DNA of 64,000 bases from Bacteroidaceae bacterium. Its GTDB lineage: Bacteria; Bacteroidota; Bacteroidia; Bacteroidales; Bacteroidaceae. Numbering within the stretch: position 1 is the first letter of the stretch; each line of letters begins with the position of its first letter. Of this stretch, positions 47,331 to 55,577 are shown one piece after another. A program made the translations under genes and the position numbers. The stretch covers positions 1-64,000 of the forward strand of contig JAGAQH010000036.1 of assembly GCA_017622815.1 (NCBI GenBank). The letters are read 5' to 3'. The notes beneath the pieces were generated by a model that was not told the DNA's origin, did no database searches, and saw only the letters and a list, made by a program, of their open reading frames with translations.

Positions 47331-47366
47331 ATCCCGATGGCACGTGAGGGCCATCGGGATTTTTTT
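47331..47366 (+). terminator. Terminator after frdCAB
   Basis: ATCCCGATGGC pairs perfectly with GCCATCGGGAT, followed by six T. Confidence 0.95.
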
Positions 47367-47376
47367 ACTCATCACC

Positions 47377-47430
47377 CCTAAAGTCCCTAAAGACTCTAAA
47401 GACCTTAAGGTCCTTAAAGTCCTTGAAAAC
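47377..47430. repeat. 9-bp tandem microsatellite before the UDG-like gene
   Basis: Six 9-bp units with consensus CCTAAAGAC/CTTAAAGTC end 2 bp before the ATG at 47433. The period matches the arrays at 31786 and 41424 but the unit differs. Confidence 0.85.
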
Positions 47431-47432
47431 CG

Positions 47433-48077
47433 ATGAAATCCCTTTCTCCCGACTCCTTCCTCAACCCCGAGCATATCGCCCTCTCCACCGATGGGGTGGA
47501 GTACCACCCTCTGCAGCCCTTCCTGCCAGAGAACTGCCGTGTGCTCTTCCTGGGGAGTTTCCCTCCGCAGAGGAAACGATGGTGCATGGATTTCTACTAT
47601 CCCAACTTCATCAACGACCATTGGCGCATAGAGGGCCTCATCTTTTTTGGTGACAAGGACCATTTCGTTGATACCGCGGCAAGGACCTTCCGCCTGGACC
47701 TCATCATCCCCTTCTTGATGGACAAGGGCATAGGCTTCTACGACACCTCCACCGCCGTTCGCCGTCTGAAGGACAATGCCTCGGACAAGTTCCTTGAGGT
47801 AGTCCTACCAACCGACATCCATGCCCTCCTGTCACGTATTCCCCATTGCCGTGTAATCGTCACCACAGGCGAGAAAGCCACCGCCACCCTATGCCAGTCC
47901 CTCTCCATCCCTGAAATGCCCTCAGTGGGCCGGTATGTGCCCATTCCTGGCCTCTATGCCGACGGACAGCAGATGGTACTCTACCGTTTGCCCTCCTCTT
48001 CACGCGCATATCCTCTTTCTTTGCCCAAGAAAGCCGAAGCATACCGACAGATGTTCAGTTTCTGTGGGGTGGAGTAG
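47433..48077 (+). CDS. Uracil-DNA glycosylase superfamily protein (Mug/TDG-like)
   Basis: This 214-residue protein has LFLGSFPPQRKRWCMDFYYPN near residues 38-58, matching the water-activating and pyrimidine-binding loop region of the UDG superfamily. GFYDTSTAVRRLKDNASD and the C-terminal LPSSSRAYPLSLPKKAEAYR correspond to the DNA-intercalating SPS-type loop. It probably removes damaged or mispaired bases. It follows frdB after a terminator and seems to be a single-gene unit. The substrate range is unknown. Confidence 0.8.
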   Translation: MKSLSPDSFLNPEHIALSTDGVEYHPLQPFLPENCRVLFLGSFPPQRKRWCMDFYYPNFINDHWRIEGLIFFGDKDHFVDTAARTFRLDLIIPFLMDKGIGFYDTSTAVRRLKDNASDKFLEVVLPTDIHALLSRIPHCRVIVTTGEKATATLCQSLSIPEMPSVGRYVPIPGLYADGQQMVLYRLPSSSRAYPLSLPKKAEAYRQMFSFCGVE

Positions 48078-48597
48078 GGAGCAATGCTATTGAAAAGGCT
48101 CTTATTGTTTTGTCTGTTCCATTGCTAATGCGAGAACCGTATATCGGGACAGGACGGATATTAGTTAACATTCCGTTGTATTGTGCTTAAGGACATGTGA
48201 TATAAGCACTAAGAACGGCATCTATTAAATAAATTCAACATTTGGGAGCATTGTACTTAATGTTCAGTAGTATTATCCTAAACATTAAATCTATTTGTAC
48301 TGAATATTGAGTACATTTTTATATACGCATGTTTCAACTGTTTGTTTTCTTGTATAAAGACTTTTGATTACCGAGACAAGCGCCTTTTAGTTCCTATCGC
48401 TTCCTCAAAGGATAAATGTCATTCAAACACGGTACTTACGCTCGCAAAAGACAAGATCCTTGCTTGCTCCCTTGCTTGTTGGTGCCTATGATAAGACGGC
48501 TCCTCAGTTTCTTTTTGAAAAAATTTCCGTAAAAAAGGTTGATGCCGTTAGGAGGAACGGCCAAAAGTTAGTATCTTTGAGGCATAAAACGACAAAT
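48078..48597. other. Gap with an imperfect 17-bp inverted repeat
   Basis: GTACTTAATGTTCAGTA (48253-48269) and TACTGAATATTGAGTAC (48298-48314) are complementary at 15 of 17 positions around a 28-nt loop, followed by five T. No gene is seen; a longer frame into the YbaK-like gene from 48460 is not supported. A TATCTTTG -7 box for the next gene is at 48572-48579. Confidence 0.55.
48572..48579 (+). promoter_or_regulatory. -7 box for the YbaK-HAD-thioesterase operon
   Basis: TATCTTTG, 18 bp before the ATG at 48598, giving a leader of about 12 nt. No clear -33. Confidence 0.5.
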
Positions 48598-49122
48598 ATG
48601 ACACGAGAAGAGACTGTACTGAACTTCCTGCGCGAGCACGATATACCGTTTACCAATTACAACCACCCAGAGGGCAAGACCATAGAGGAGGCCAAAAGGT
48701 GGTGGAAGGACGACGGGAGCGTGCATTGCAAGAACATATTCCTGCGCAACCATAAGGGCAACAAGCACTATCTGGTGTGCTATCATTGCGACCACAACCT
48801 TGATATCCATAGCCTCGAACAGCGTCTGAAGGCGGCCTTGCAGAGCCGTGGCATGGCGGCTCCGGGTAAACTTTCCTTTGCTTCGGCAGAGCGCATGATG
48901 CGCTATCTGGGACTTGAGCCCGGCAGTGTGTCGCCCTTCGGCCTTATCAATGATGAGGAGCACCATGTGCATCTGTTTCTGGATGCCACCCTGCAGGAAG
49001 CGGAGACGCTGAGTTTCCATCCCAACGATTGCCGTGGCACGGTGGTAATTGCCAAGGCCGACTTTGAGCGTTATCTGTCTATCGTGGGAAATACTTACGA
49101 ATACCTGGAACTCTATGATTAA
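48598..49122 (+). CDS. YbaK/ProX-type aminoacyl-tRNA deacylase
   Basis: This 174-residue stand-alone editing domain probably removes alanine (or a similar wrong amino acid) from tRNA-Pro. The family N-terminus NFLREHDIPFTNYNHPEGKTIEEA is clear. The conserved lysine region CKNIFLRNHKGNKHYLVC and the GSVSPFGLIND motif are also present. The start MTREETV is supported by the -7 box just upstream. The next gene overlaps its last codons by 8 bp. Confidence 0.92.
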   Translation: MTREETVLNFLREHDIPFTNYNHPEGKTIEEAKRWWKDDGSVHCKNIFLRNHKGNKHYLVCYHCDHNLDIHSLEQRLKAALQSRGMAAPGKLSFASAERMMRYLGLEPGSVSPFGLINDEEHHVHLFLDATLQEAETLSFHPNDCRGTVVIAKADFERYLSIVGNTYEYLELYD

Positions 49123-49789
49123 GCATGTTATTTTCGACCTGGGCGGTGTGCTGATAGACCTTGACATGCCTCGTTGCCTGGAGGAATTCCGTGCCTTGGG
49201 TGCTGACCCCGAGGTATTGTTGCGCCGACCCGAACCCGCCGATGCAGGGAGTGGCAAGGCAAAGGCCACATTGTGCGACGGATTGGTAGCAAATGGCGCC
49301 ATGGACCTGTACCAGACGGGAGACGTGTCTACGGACGACTTTGTTGCCGGCATACAGCGCTTCTGTAACCCCGGCACTACTAGGGAACAGGTTCTGGAGG
49401 CATGGAACGCCTGCCTACTGACCATACCGGCATATAAACTGGAGTTCATCAAGTCCCTGAGGGCAGAGGGATACTGTACGCACCTGCTCTCCAATACCAA
49501 CGATGCACACTGGCAACTTATCGCCAATGAGCACTTCGGGGGGCGTACCGATGAGTATTTCGACAGCCTCTTCCTTTCTCAGGAGATGCACATGTCCAAA
49601 CCCAATGCCGACATATTCCTGTCTGTTCTGAAGCAGTTGGGGGCGGATGCCTCGCAGTGCCTGTTTCTGGACGACGCTCAGGCCAATGTGGATGCTGCCC
49701 AGGCACTGGGGTACAAGGTTTACAAGACACCGGTCAGGTATGACTTCCGCAAGGATGTCATGCAGATATTAGAAGAAGAAAAGCAATGA
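49115..49789 (+). CDS. HAD superfamily phosphatase-like hydrolase
   Basis: This 224-residue HAD-IA family protein has motif I FDLGGVLIDLD at ~6-16, in the GGVL variant. Motif II is LLSNTN, motif III is the lysine in MSKPNADIF, and motif IV is LFLDDAQANVDAA. The substrate is unknown, as for the YihX-like group (sugar phosphates are common). It overlaps the YbaK-like gene (ATG within its stop) and is followed 7 bp later by a thioesterase, so the three form an operon. Confidence 0.9.
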   Translation: MIKHVIFDLGGVLIDLDMPRCLEEFRALGADPEVLLRRPEPADAGSGKAKATLCDGLVANGAMDLYQTGDVSTDDFVAGIQRFCNPGTTREQVLEAWNACLLTIPAYKLEFIKSLRAEGYCTHLLSNTNDAHWQLIANEHFGGRTDEYFDSLFLSQEMHMSKPNADIFLSVLKQLGADASQCLFLDDAQANVDAAQALGYKVYKTPVRYDFRKDVMQILEEEKQ

Positions 49790-49796
49790 TAACGCG

Positions 49797-50153
49797 ATGA
49801 AATATACAAGTACAATAACCGTAGAAGAGAAGCATCTGGCCTGCACCGTAGGCAGTGGCGACCTGCCGGTTCTTGCCACCCCCATGATGGTGGCGCTGAT
49901 GGAGAATGCCGCCATGCTTTGCGTGCAGGGAGAACTTGCCGAGGGCGAATCCACGGTAGGCAGCCACATTTCCGTCTCCCATGTCAAACCCACGGCCCTC
50001 GGCAAGACGGTTTCTGCCACGGCCACCCTGCTTTCACGCGAAGGGCGCAAGTTGACTTTCCATGTGGAGGCTCATGACGAGCAGGGGCTGATAGGAGAGG
50101 GCGAGCATGTACGCTATATTATAAATAAGGAGAAGTTCATGTCTAAGCTCTAA
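49797..50153 (+). CDS. Hot-dog fold thioesterase (FlK-like)
   Basis: This 118-residue single-domain protein has the pattern of fluoroacetyl-CoA-thioesterase-like hot-dog proteins: VATPMMVALMENAAML (catalytic helix with E), VGSHISVSHVKPTALG, and the final strand GEGEHVRYIINKEKF. Most members hydrolyse small acyl-CoAs. It is the last gene of the YbaK-HAD-thioesterase operon. Confidence 0.85.
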   Translation: MKYTSTITVEEKHLACTVGSGDLPVLATPMMVALMENAAMLCVQGELAEGESTVGSHISVSHVKPTALGKTVSATATLLSREGRKLTFHVEAHDEQGLIGEGEHVRYIINKEKFMSKL

Positions 50154-50170
50154 AGTCTTCACACGGAGTA

Positions 50171-50477
50171 AATCTCACATAGACGATGTTCTCACACAGA
50201 ATTCACGGAATGCTCAGAGATTTCACTTGAAGTCCCAAAGACATTCTGATATGGAAGGGCTTGAATACACAGAATTTGTCGCCGACTGCGTCACGACGGC
50301 TGGCGCGTGAATAACGGAAAGGTGAAAACTAATTCAAACTTAAAGCAAATCCGTTCGCCCCTCACCGCGCAGCCCGTCGCAGGACTATTAGTCCAAAGCG
50401 ACAAAATCTGCGGATTCCAACAGCAACTAACATGATTAGATAAGGATAATATCTGTGAAATCTGAGAATTCTGTGTG
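50171..50477. repeat. ~300-bp structured repeat, left copy
   Basis: It is a direct repeat of 50924-51215. The outer arms (CTCACACAGAATTCACGG and AGAATTCTGTGTG) are inverted with respect to each other. Inside, CGACGGCTGGCGCG and CGCGCAGCCCGTCG are also inverted. A GGAAAGGTGAAAAC heptamer motif lies in the centre. Confidence 0.85.
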
Positions 50478-50519
50478 CGGAATATATGTAAATGTAAACA
50501 CGATACCATTAAAACAGGA

Positions 50520-50900
50520 ATGGTTATGGATGATATAGATAGTCTTACTTATAGGATAATAGGTTGTGCCATGGAGGTGTACAAGCAGTTGGGGCCAGGT
50601 TTGTTGGAAAATATCTACGAACAAGCTCTAAGGCATGAACTGCAACTGAACGATATTCCAGTGGAGAGTCAGGTTGAGGTAAATGTGAACTATAAAGGAA
50701 GGAACATTACCGACAATCTCCGCTTGGACCTTCTGGTTGATAACCGAGTAATAGTAGAACTTAAGTCCGTTGAAGAACTTAAGCCTGTCCATCACAAACA
50801 GCTATTGACATACTTGAGGCTCATGGACAAGAAAATAGGTTTGCTTATCAACTTCAATACAGATAACCTGATGGATGGTATAAAGCGTGTGATAAATTGA
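50520..50900 (+). CDS. GxxExxY protein, PD-(D/E)XK-like nuclease fold
   Basis: This ~127-residue protein has the family motif GLLENIY (G-x-x-E-x-x-Y) in QLGPGLLENIYEQAL. It also has the nuclease-like core RLDLLVDNRVIVELKS...KQLLTYLRL, with the expected D, ExK and Q residues. The start may be the ATG at 50520 or the one at 50526 (MDDIDSLTYRI, AGGA 7 nt upstream). A longer frame from 50475 runs into the flanking repeat. The function of this family is unknown. It sits exactly between two direct copies of a ~300-bp palindromic repeat, which suggests a mobile or repeat-linked unit. Confidence 0.9.
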   Translation: MVMDDIDSLTYRIIGCAMEVYKQLGPGLLENIYEQALRHELQLNDIPVESQVEVNVNYKGRNITDNLRLDLLVDNRVIVELKSVEELKPVHHKQLLTYLRLMDKKIGLLINFNTDNLMDGIKRVIN

Positions 50901-50923
50901 CAGAGAGATGTTCTTCTGTGAGA

Positions 50924-51215
50924 AATCTCACATAGACGATGTTCTCACACAGAATTCACAGAATACTCAGAGAATTCAAGGAGTACAAAAGATATCCTAA
51001 TATGAAAGGGTTTGAATACACAGAATTTGTCGCCGACTGCGTCACGACGGCTGGCGCGTAACAAAGGGAAAACGGAAAGTTAATAGCACAATAAATCCAA
51101 CACCGCGCAGCCCGTCGCAGGACTACAAGTCCAAAGCGACATAATCTGCGGATTCCAACAGCAAGCTACATGTTGAGATATGGATATTGTCCGTGAATTC
51201 TGCGAATTCTGTGTG
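50924..51215. repeat. ~300-bp structured repeat, right copy
   Basis: Same layout as 50171-50477, with outer arms CTCACACAGAATTCACAGAA and GAATTCTGCGAATTCTGTGT. It begins 23 bp after the GxxExxY stop. Confidence 0.85.
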
Positions 51216-51259
51216 AGAGAAATAAAGAATCAACAATAATAACCAATAAATATAAGTTT

Positions 51260-51535
51260 ATGTTACGTCTTAATTGTTTCTTCCAGGCCAATGAAGGCCG
51301 TTATGATGAGGCACTGCAGGCTGCCATGGCCCTCACTGCCAAGAGTCAGTCACACCAGGGATGCAAGGCATACGATGTATTCGAGAGTGCCACACGCCCC
51401 GACGTTTTTATGATTTGCGAGACCTGGCAGGATCAGGAATCCCTCGACCTGCACGCACAGACACCCGAGTTTGTGGAATATGCAGGTATCCTCAACGACT
51501 GCGGTCTGCTGAAGATTGAGAAACTGGAATTCTGA
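51260..51535 (+). CDS. Antibiotic biosynthesis monooxygenase (ABM) domain protein
   Basis: This 91-residue ferredoxin-like single-domain protein has the YgiN/ABM pattern: a first beta strand LRLNCFFQ, a helix, SQSHQGCKAYDVFESATRPDVFMICETWQDQESLDLHAQTPEF and a last strand. Relatives include quinol monooxygenases and unassigned stress proteins. Its stop overlaps the start of the HlyIII-like gene (TGATG), so the two are coupled. Confidence 0.85.
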   Translation: MLRLNCFFQANEGRYDEALQAAMALTAKSQSHQGCKAYDVFESATRPDVFMICETWQDQESLDLHAQTPEFVEYAGILNDCGLLKIEKLEF

Positions 51536-52158
51536 TGAAAGAAGTTCGCTTTGAGCACGGCAACAGTTGGACACATCTGGCTGGTGTCGTGTTTGCTTTA
51601 AGTTGTATCTGGCTCATCTGGCCAGCGACGGAACAAGGGTGGCAGATGAGCTTTGGCGTCATCTTCTTCATCGTGGGCATGTTCTTGATGTTCCTGGCCA
51701 GTACGGTATATCACATGGTGCCTCCTGGCAAACTGAAGCGTGCCCTGCGCAAGTGCGACCATATCAGCATCTACGTGATGATAGCCTGCTCCTACACCCC
51801 CATTGCCATAGGTGTAGTAGGCGGTTGGCTTGGCTGGCTGGTGTTCGGCATACAGTGGTTCTTTGTGGCATTGGGTGTTGTCTATAAACTTGCCGCCTTT
51901 GGCAAGTGGCCACGTTTGTCGCTCGGGCTGTATCTGTTCATGGGATGGAGTGGCCTGCTCATTGCAGACAGTGTCTGTTCGCGCCTTTCCGTCCTCTCCA
52001 TGATATTCCTGTTGGCAGAAGGTCTGTTCTACACTGCAGGAACGTATTTCTTCGCTCACGACGACCGCAACAATTTCCATGCCATCTGGCATATCTTCGT
52101 CCTGCTTGGTGCTGCTGCCCACTTCAGTACCGTCCTTTGCATAGTGATGGGGTGGTGA
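51535..52158 (+). CDS. Hemolysin III/PAQR family membrane protein
   Basis: This 207-residue protein has seven hydrophobic segments and the family metal-site residues: STVYHMVPP, KCDHISIYVMIACSYTPI and, near the C-terminus, HAIWHIFVLLGAAAHF. The role in bacteria is not settled; a hydrolase-like or lipid-related function is suspected. A GGAAAAC repeat begins 4 nt after the stop codon. Confidence 0.92.
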   Translation: MKEVRFEHGNSWTHLAGVVFALSCIWLIWPATEQGWQMSFGVIFFIVGMFLMFLASTVYHMVPPGKLKRALRKCDHISIYVMIACSYTPIAIGVVGGWLGWLVFGIQWFFVALGVVYKLAAFGKWPRLSLGLYLFMGWSGLLIADSVCSRLSVLSMIFLLAEGLFYTAGTYFFAHDDRNNFHAIWHIFVLLGAAAHFSTVLCIVMGW

Positions 52159-52658
52159 TTAAAACGGAAAGGTGAAAGGTGAAAACGGACTTGCGGAGCT
52201 TGATGAGCGTAGGCGAATAACCGTAAGTTGACGCCCGGAGGGGCTAAAGTCAAAACAGCGAGCAGACGAGAGTATGGTAGGGACACGGCATGCCGTGTCC
52301 GAAAAACAATAGCAAAGCGGACTCGGCATGCCGAGTCCCTACATTACCTAACTGAAGTAGATTTAAGACCGCAAGGCGGGATTGAACCCAAACGGTCATT
52401 AGGTTCTTATGCGCTAATGAAGCCATCCTTTTTGCGTCTGTTTCGTCGCTTCTCGCTTACAAAGGAACCCTATTGCGCCCTCAAAGTGCCAAAACATCTG
52501 TTTAAAAACCAAGGCTATTATCATCATATCATTAATGACCGATTTCGGTTAAAACTGGAATAGGGTTTTAGTATATATAATAATAGGGACACGGCCAACC
52601 GTGTCCCTATTATTGTTATCGCAGTTCTTTGTTCTAACCTTTAGGTTTTCCGTTCGTT
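52159..52658. repeat. Gap with palindromes and the inverted-repeat element copy 2
   Basis: No gene is seen. GGAAAGGTGAAAGGTGAAAACGG follows the HlyIII stop. Two near-identical palindromes are at 52281-52300 (GGACACGGCATGCCGTGTCC) and 52319-52338 (GGACTCGGCATGCCGAGTCC). A third, AGGGACACGG...CCGTGTCCCT, is at ~52587-52610, close to the 3' end of the Na/Pi transporter gene. Confidence 0.8.
52383..52552. mobile_element. ~170-bp inverted-repeat element, copy 2 (MITE-like)
   Basis: The ends are TGAACCCAAACGGTCATTAG and ATTAATGACCGATTTCGGTT. The interior matches copy 1 (36987-37157) in reverse orientation. Confidence 0.75.
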
Positions 52659-54347
52659 TCACACCTTTTCAGGCTTTGTTGCCTGAACGACGTTCAGTAT
52701 GTAGTCGCCCAGTTTCTCGCACTCGGAAATGAAGTCGATGTAGAATACACCTATCTGATAACTGTACAGACCGGCATTGATGTCCTGCAGGTTGCGGTTC
52801 TTCAACTGTTTGCGGTAGTTGTTGATTTCGTTCTCCAGATTATATGATGTATTGTAGTCTACATGGTGACCAGACAGGATAGCATTGATAATCAGTCCCA
52901 TGTGCTGCATTGCCTTGCGTACCATTCCCATCATGGTGTGCATGTTGGCCAGTTGCTGCTCTGTGAACGGAGTGGTGCAGTTCTGGCGGTGGCGGTTCAG
53001 TGTGCGTGCCAGATTGTAGCAGGAGTCGCCGATGCTCTCCAGTTCGGAAACCTGACGCAGCATTCGCATGATTTCCATCTTGGATTCTATGCTCAGGCGA
53101 CCTTCGCTGACCTTATGCAGATAGTTGGCAATCTCAACCTCCATGTTGTCGGTGATGTTTTCATATTTCTCCACACGAGAGAATATCTTGTTGAAATCAT
53201 CATCTTTCTCGGTATTCATCAGTTCGTCAATGAAACCAGCCATACGGTTACAACGCTCTGCATAACTGTTTATTTCCTTCTGTGCTTCCAGAATGCTCAG
53301 TTCGGCGGTAGAGAGCATGCCGGCAGAAATGTACTGCAAGCGGTATTCCTCCTCTGCCTCCTTCTGAGGTAGCAACCAGCAAACGAGTCTTTCAATCTGC
53401 TTGACAAAACCTATCAGCAATAATGTGTTGCATATATTGAATGCAGAATGGAATGCTGACAGCTTGAACAGGTCATTATTGCCGCCACCCATTACATTAG
53501 TGACAAGCCAGGTGATTGCATCGCAGAAAGGATGGAAGATCAAGAGTATGACAACAACGCCAAATACATTGAAGAACATATGTGCAAATGCCGCACGGCG
53601 TGCCTGTGTGTTGGCTGTCATAGATGCGATGAAAGCAGTGATGGTAGTACCAATGTTCTGTCCCATTGCCAAAGCAGCAGCCAATTCGAAGCCGAAACCG
53701 GGAATCTGCATATCGAACAACATCAATGTTACGGCCATTGTAGCTGCAGACGCCTGTACTATCATAGTGACAATGGCACCAACGAGGACAAACAGCAATA
53801 TGGTAAGGAATCCTCCATCACCAGCCCAGCCTGCCAGCATATTTGCCACGATATTGCCCAGTTCCAATGACTCGGCACTCTTTTGCAAGTAGCTCAAGCC
53901 CATAAACAGGAAAGAGAAGCCGAATACAAATTCACCGATGCTCTTACGCTTGCTCTTGCCACTGAACACCATGGGCAGACCAATGCCCAAGAGGGGCAAT
54001 GCAAATGCAGCAATGTTAACCTTGAAACCAATTGCCGAGATGACCCATGCTGTTACTGTGGTACCAATGTTCGCACCCATAATAACGCCGATAGCCTGTG
54101 CCAAGGTCATCAAACCTGCGTTAACAAAGCTAACCACCATCACTGTCGTGGCACTTGAACTTTGGATGAGCGCAGTAACCAGAATACCTGTAAACACACC
54201 CATAACACGGTTGCGGGTCATGGACGAAAGGATGCTTCTCAATCGGTCGCCGGCAAATTTCTCCAAACCTTCACTCATGATTTTCATTCCGTAAAGGAAG
54301 AGGGCCAGAGAGCCTACCAAACTTAAAAGATTAATAAAAGTTTCCAT
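52659..54347 (-). CDS. Na/Pi cotransporter family protein with PhoU-like C-terminal domain
   Basis: This 562-residue protein has two inverted membrane repeats with the signatures ALIQSSSATTVMVVSF (~62-77) and VQASAATMAVTLMLF (~197-211), and GxNIGTT in each half. The C-terminal ~220 residues (from about 340) form a helical PhoU-like domain. The family imports phosphate with sodium. It seems monocistronic. Confidence 0.93.
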   Translation of the reverse strand: METFINLLSLVGSLALFLYGMKIMSEGLEKFAGDRLRSILSSMTRNRVMGVFTGILVTALIQSSSATTVMVVSFVNAGLMTLAQAIGVIMGANIGTTVTAWVISAIGFKVNIAAFALPLLGIGLPMVFSGKSKRKSIGEFVFGFSFLFMGLSYLQKSAESLELGNIVANMLAGWAGDGGFLTILLFVLVGAIVTMIVQASAATMAVTLMLFDMQIPGFGFELAAALAMGQNIGTTITAFIASMTANTQARRAAFAHMFFNVFGVVVILLIFHPFCDAITWLVTNVMGGGNNDLFKLSAFHSAFNICNTLLLIGFVKQIERLVCWLLPQKEAEEEYRLQYISAGMLSTAELSILEAQKEINSYAERCNRMAGFIDELMNTEKDDDFNKIFSRVEKYENITDNMEVEIANYLHKVSEGRLSIESKMEIMRMLRQVSELESIGDSCYNLARTLNRHRQNCTTPFTEQQLANMHTMMGMVRKAMQHMGLIINAILSGHHVDYNTSYNLENEINNYRKQLKNRNLQDINAGLYSYQIGVFYIDFISECEKLGDYILNVVQATKPEKV

Positions 54348-54369
54348 ATCTTTTGTAACTTAGTCCGTG

Positions 54370-54377
54370 CAAATATA
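54370..54377 (-). promoter_or_regulatory. -7 box for the Na/Pi cotransporter gene
   Basis: TATATTTG on the minus strand, 23 bp before the start. No clear -33. Confidence 0.5.
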
Positions 54378-54429
54378 GTGAAATAATCTTAAATCTATAT
54401 GGGGGATATTATGAAATCTTTGCAATATC

Positions 54430-55374
54430 CTACTTATCAGACAATGGTTTTATATAATTGTCCTGACTTCGGCATACTTGCGAAGAGTACTTGATGCCGT
54501 GTTCAACGAGCAGTTTCCATTGGTTGTGGCTCATGTCTGCCAAGTCTGCCTTGCATATAGCCTGGCGGTGCATGGCACACAGGAAACCGGCATTGAAACT
54601 GTCGCCGGCACCAACGGTGCTGACTATTTCATTGGCAGGAATCTGTGGCACGATGAAGTCATATGTTCCCTTTGGCGTGCATATGAAGATATGCCCTGCT
54701 CCTGCCGTACAGATGAATATGGGACAGAAAGGCGATATGTGCTTGCGGTATATCTCCTCGGGATCGCGTGTGCCGAAGAGGATGTCAAAGTCGTCGGCAC
54801 TGCCTCTGACAATGGAACTCAGCCGGCAGTTCTCCTGTATCACGGGCAACAGTTCCTGCTTCTGGTGGATGTGTGAGCGACGGAAGTTGATGTCGTAATA
54901 TATTACGGTACCGGCACGGTGTGCGGCATGCAGTATGTCCTTCACCTGTGGGCGCAGGCCTGGGCAGATGGAGTAGTACGAACCGAAGAGGAAATAGTCC
55001 CTGTCGGTAAACTCTGGCATGCTGTAATCTGTGGCGGCAAGGGGTTCTTCCTTGTAGAATGTATAGTCGGCGTCGCCGTTGCTGTCCAGATATGCCAGCG
55101 AAATGGCCGCACGCTCGTTGTCGCGAACTTGGAAGTACTCGGTGGATATGCCGTTGCGGTGCATGAAGTCCACTATCTGGTGGCCCACCTTGTTGTTGCC
55201 GGTATAGCCCATGAACTTGCAGGGCACACCGCTCCTGCCCACCGATACCATACTGTTGAAGGTGCTGCCTCCAGGCACACTGGCAAAGGGTACGTATTCG
55301 CCCTTGCCTGCCTCCTTTTCGTGGAAGAGTATGTCCATTACGGTCTCTCCCAATCCTATTATTCTTGATTGCAT
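54430..55374 (-). CDS. PfkB family sugar kinase
   Basis: This 314-residue ribokinase-like kinase has the N-terminal substrate motif PGGSTFNSMVSVGRSG and the C-terminal catalytic motif VSTVGAGDSFNAGFL, with aspartate as the base. It probably phosphorylates fructose or a related sugar; the substrate cannot be told. The longer frame to 55464 is translated palindromic repeat, so MQSRIIGLGE is used. It lies after the LacZ-type gene, separated by a large repeat block. Confidence 0.92.
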   Translation of the reverse strand: MQSRIIGLGETVMDILFHEKEAGKGEYVPFASVPGGSTFNSMVSVGRSGVPCKFMGYTGNNKVGHQIVDFMHRNGISTEYFQVRDNERAAISLAYLDSNGDADYTFYKEEPLAATDYSMPEFTDRDYFLFGSYYSICPGLRPQVKDILHAAHRAGTVIYYDINFRRSHIHQKQELLPVIQENCRLSSIVRGSADDFDILFGTRDPEEIYRKHISPFCPIFICTAGAGHIFICTPKGTYDFIVPQIPANEIVSTVGAGDSFNAGFLCAMHRQAICKADLADMSHNQWKLLVEHGIKYSSQVCRSQDNYIKPLSDK

Positions 55375-55393
55375 ATATATTGAACGAAAGGGG

Positions 55394-55555
55394 AGGACCC
55401 CAGCGGACCCTCCCCCCAGCCCCTCCACAAGGGAGGGGAGTATAATGTTCTGCTGATGTGGCACAAGTCGGTTGTAACCACTCCCTCCCCTTGCGGGAGG
55501 GTTGGGGAGGGGTCCGTTACTCCCCTCCCTTGTGGAGGGGTTGGGGAGGGGTCCT
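55394..55555. repeat. GC-rich palindromic triplet between lacZ-type and pfkB genes
   Basis: Three palindromes (55405-55440, 55480-55513 and 55519-55554) of the form CTCCCCTCCC-n-GGGAGGGG or its relatives. The spacer 55441-55479 matches that of 40706-40815. The left end is ~20 bp upstream of the pfkB start. Confidence 0.88.
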
Positions 55556-55577
55556 CCCTTTTCGTTTTACATAGGTT

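Noticed and set aside
47331..47366. CACGTG in the frdB terminator as a ParB site
   Set aside because: Only the central six bases match; flanks are set by the terminator stem.
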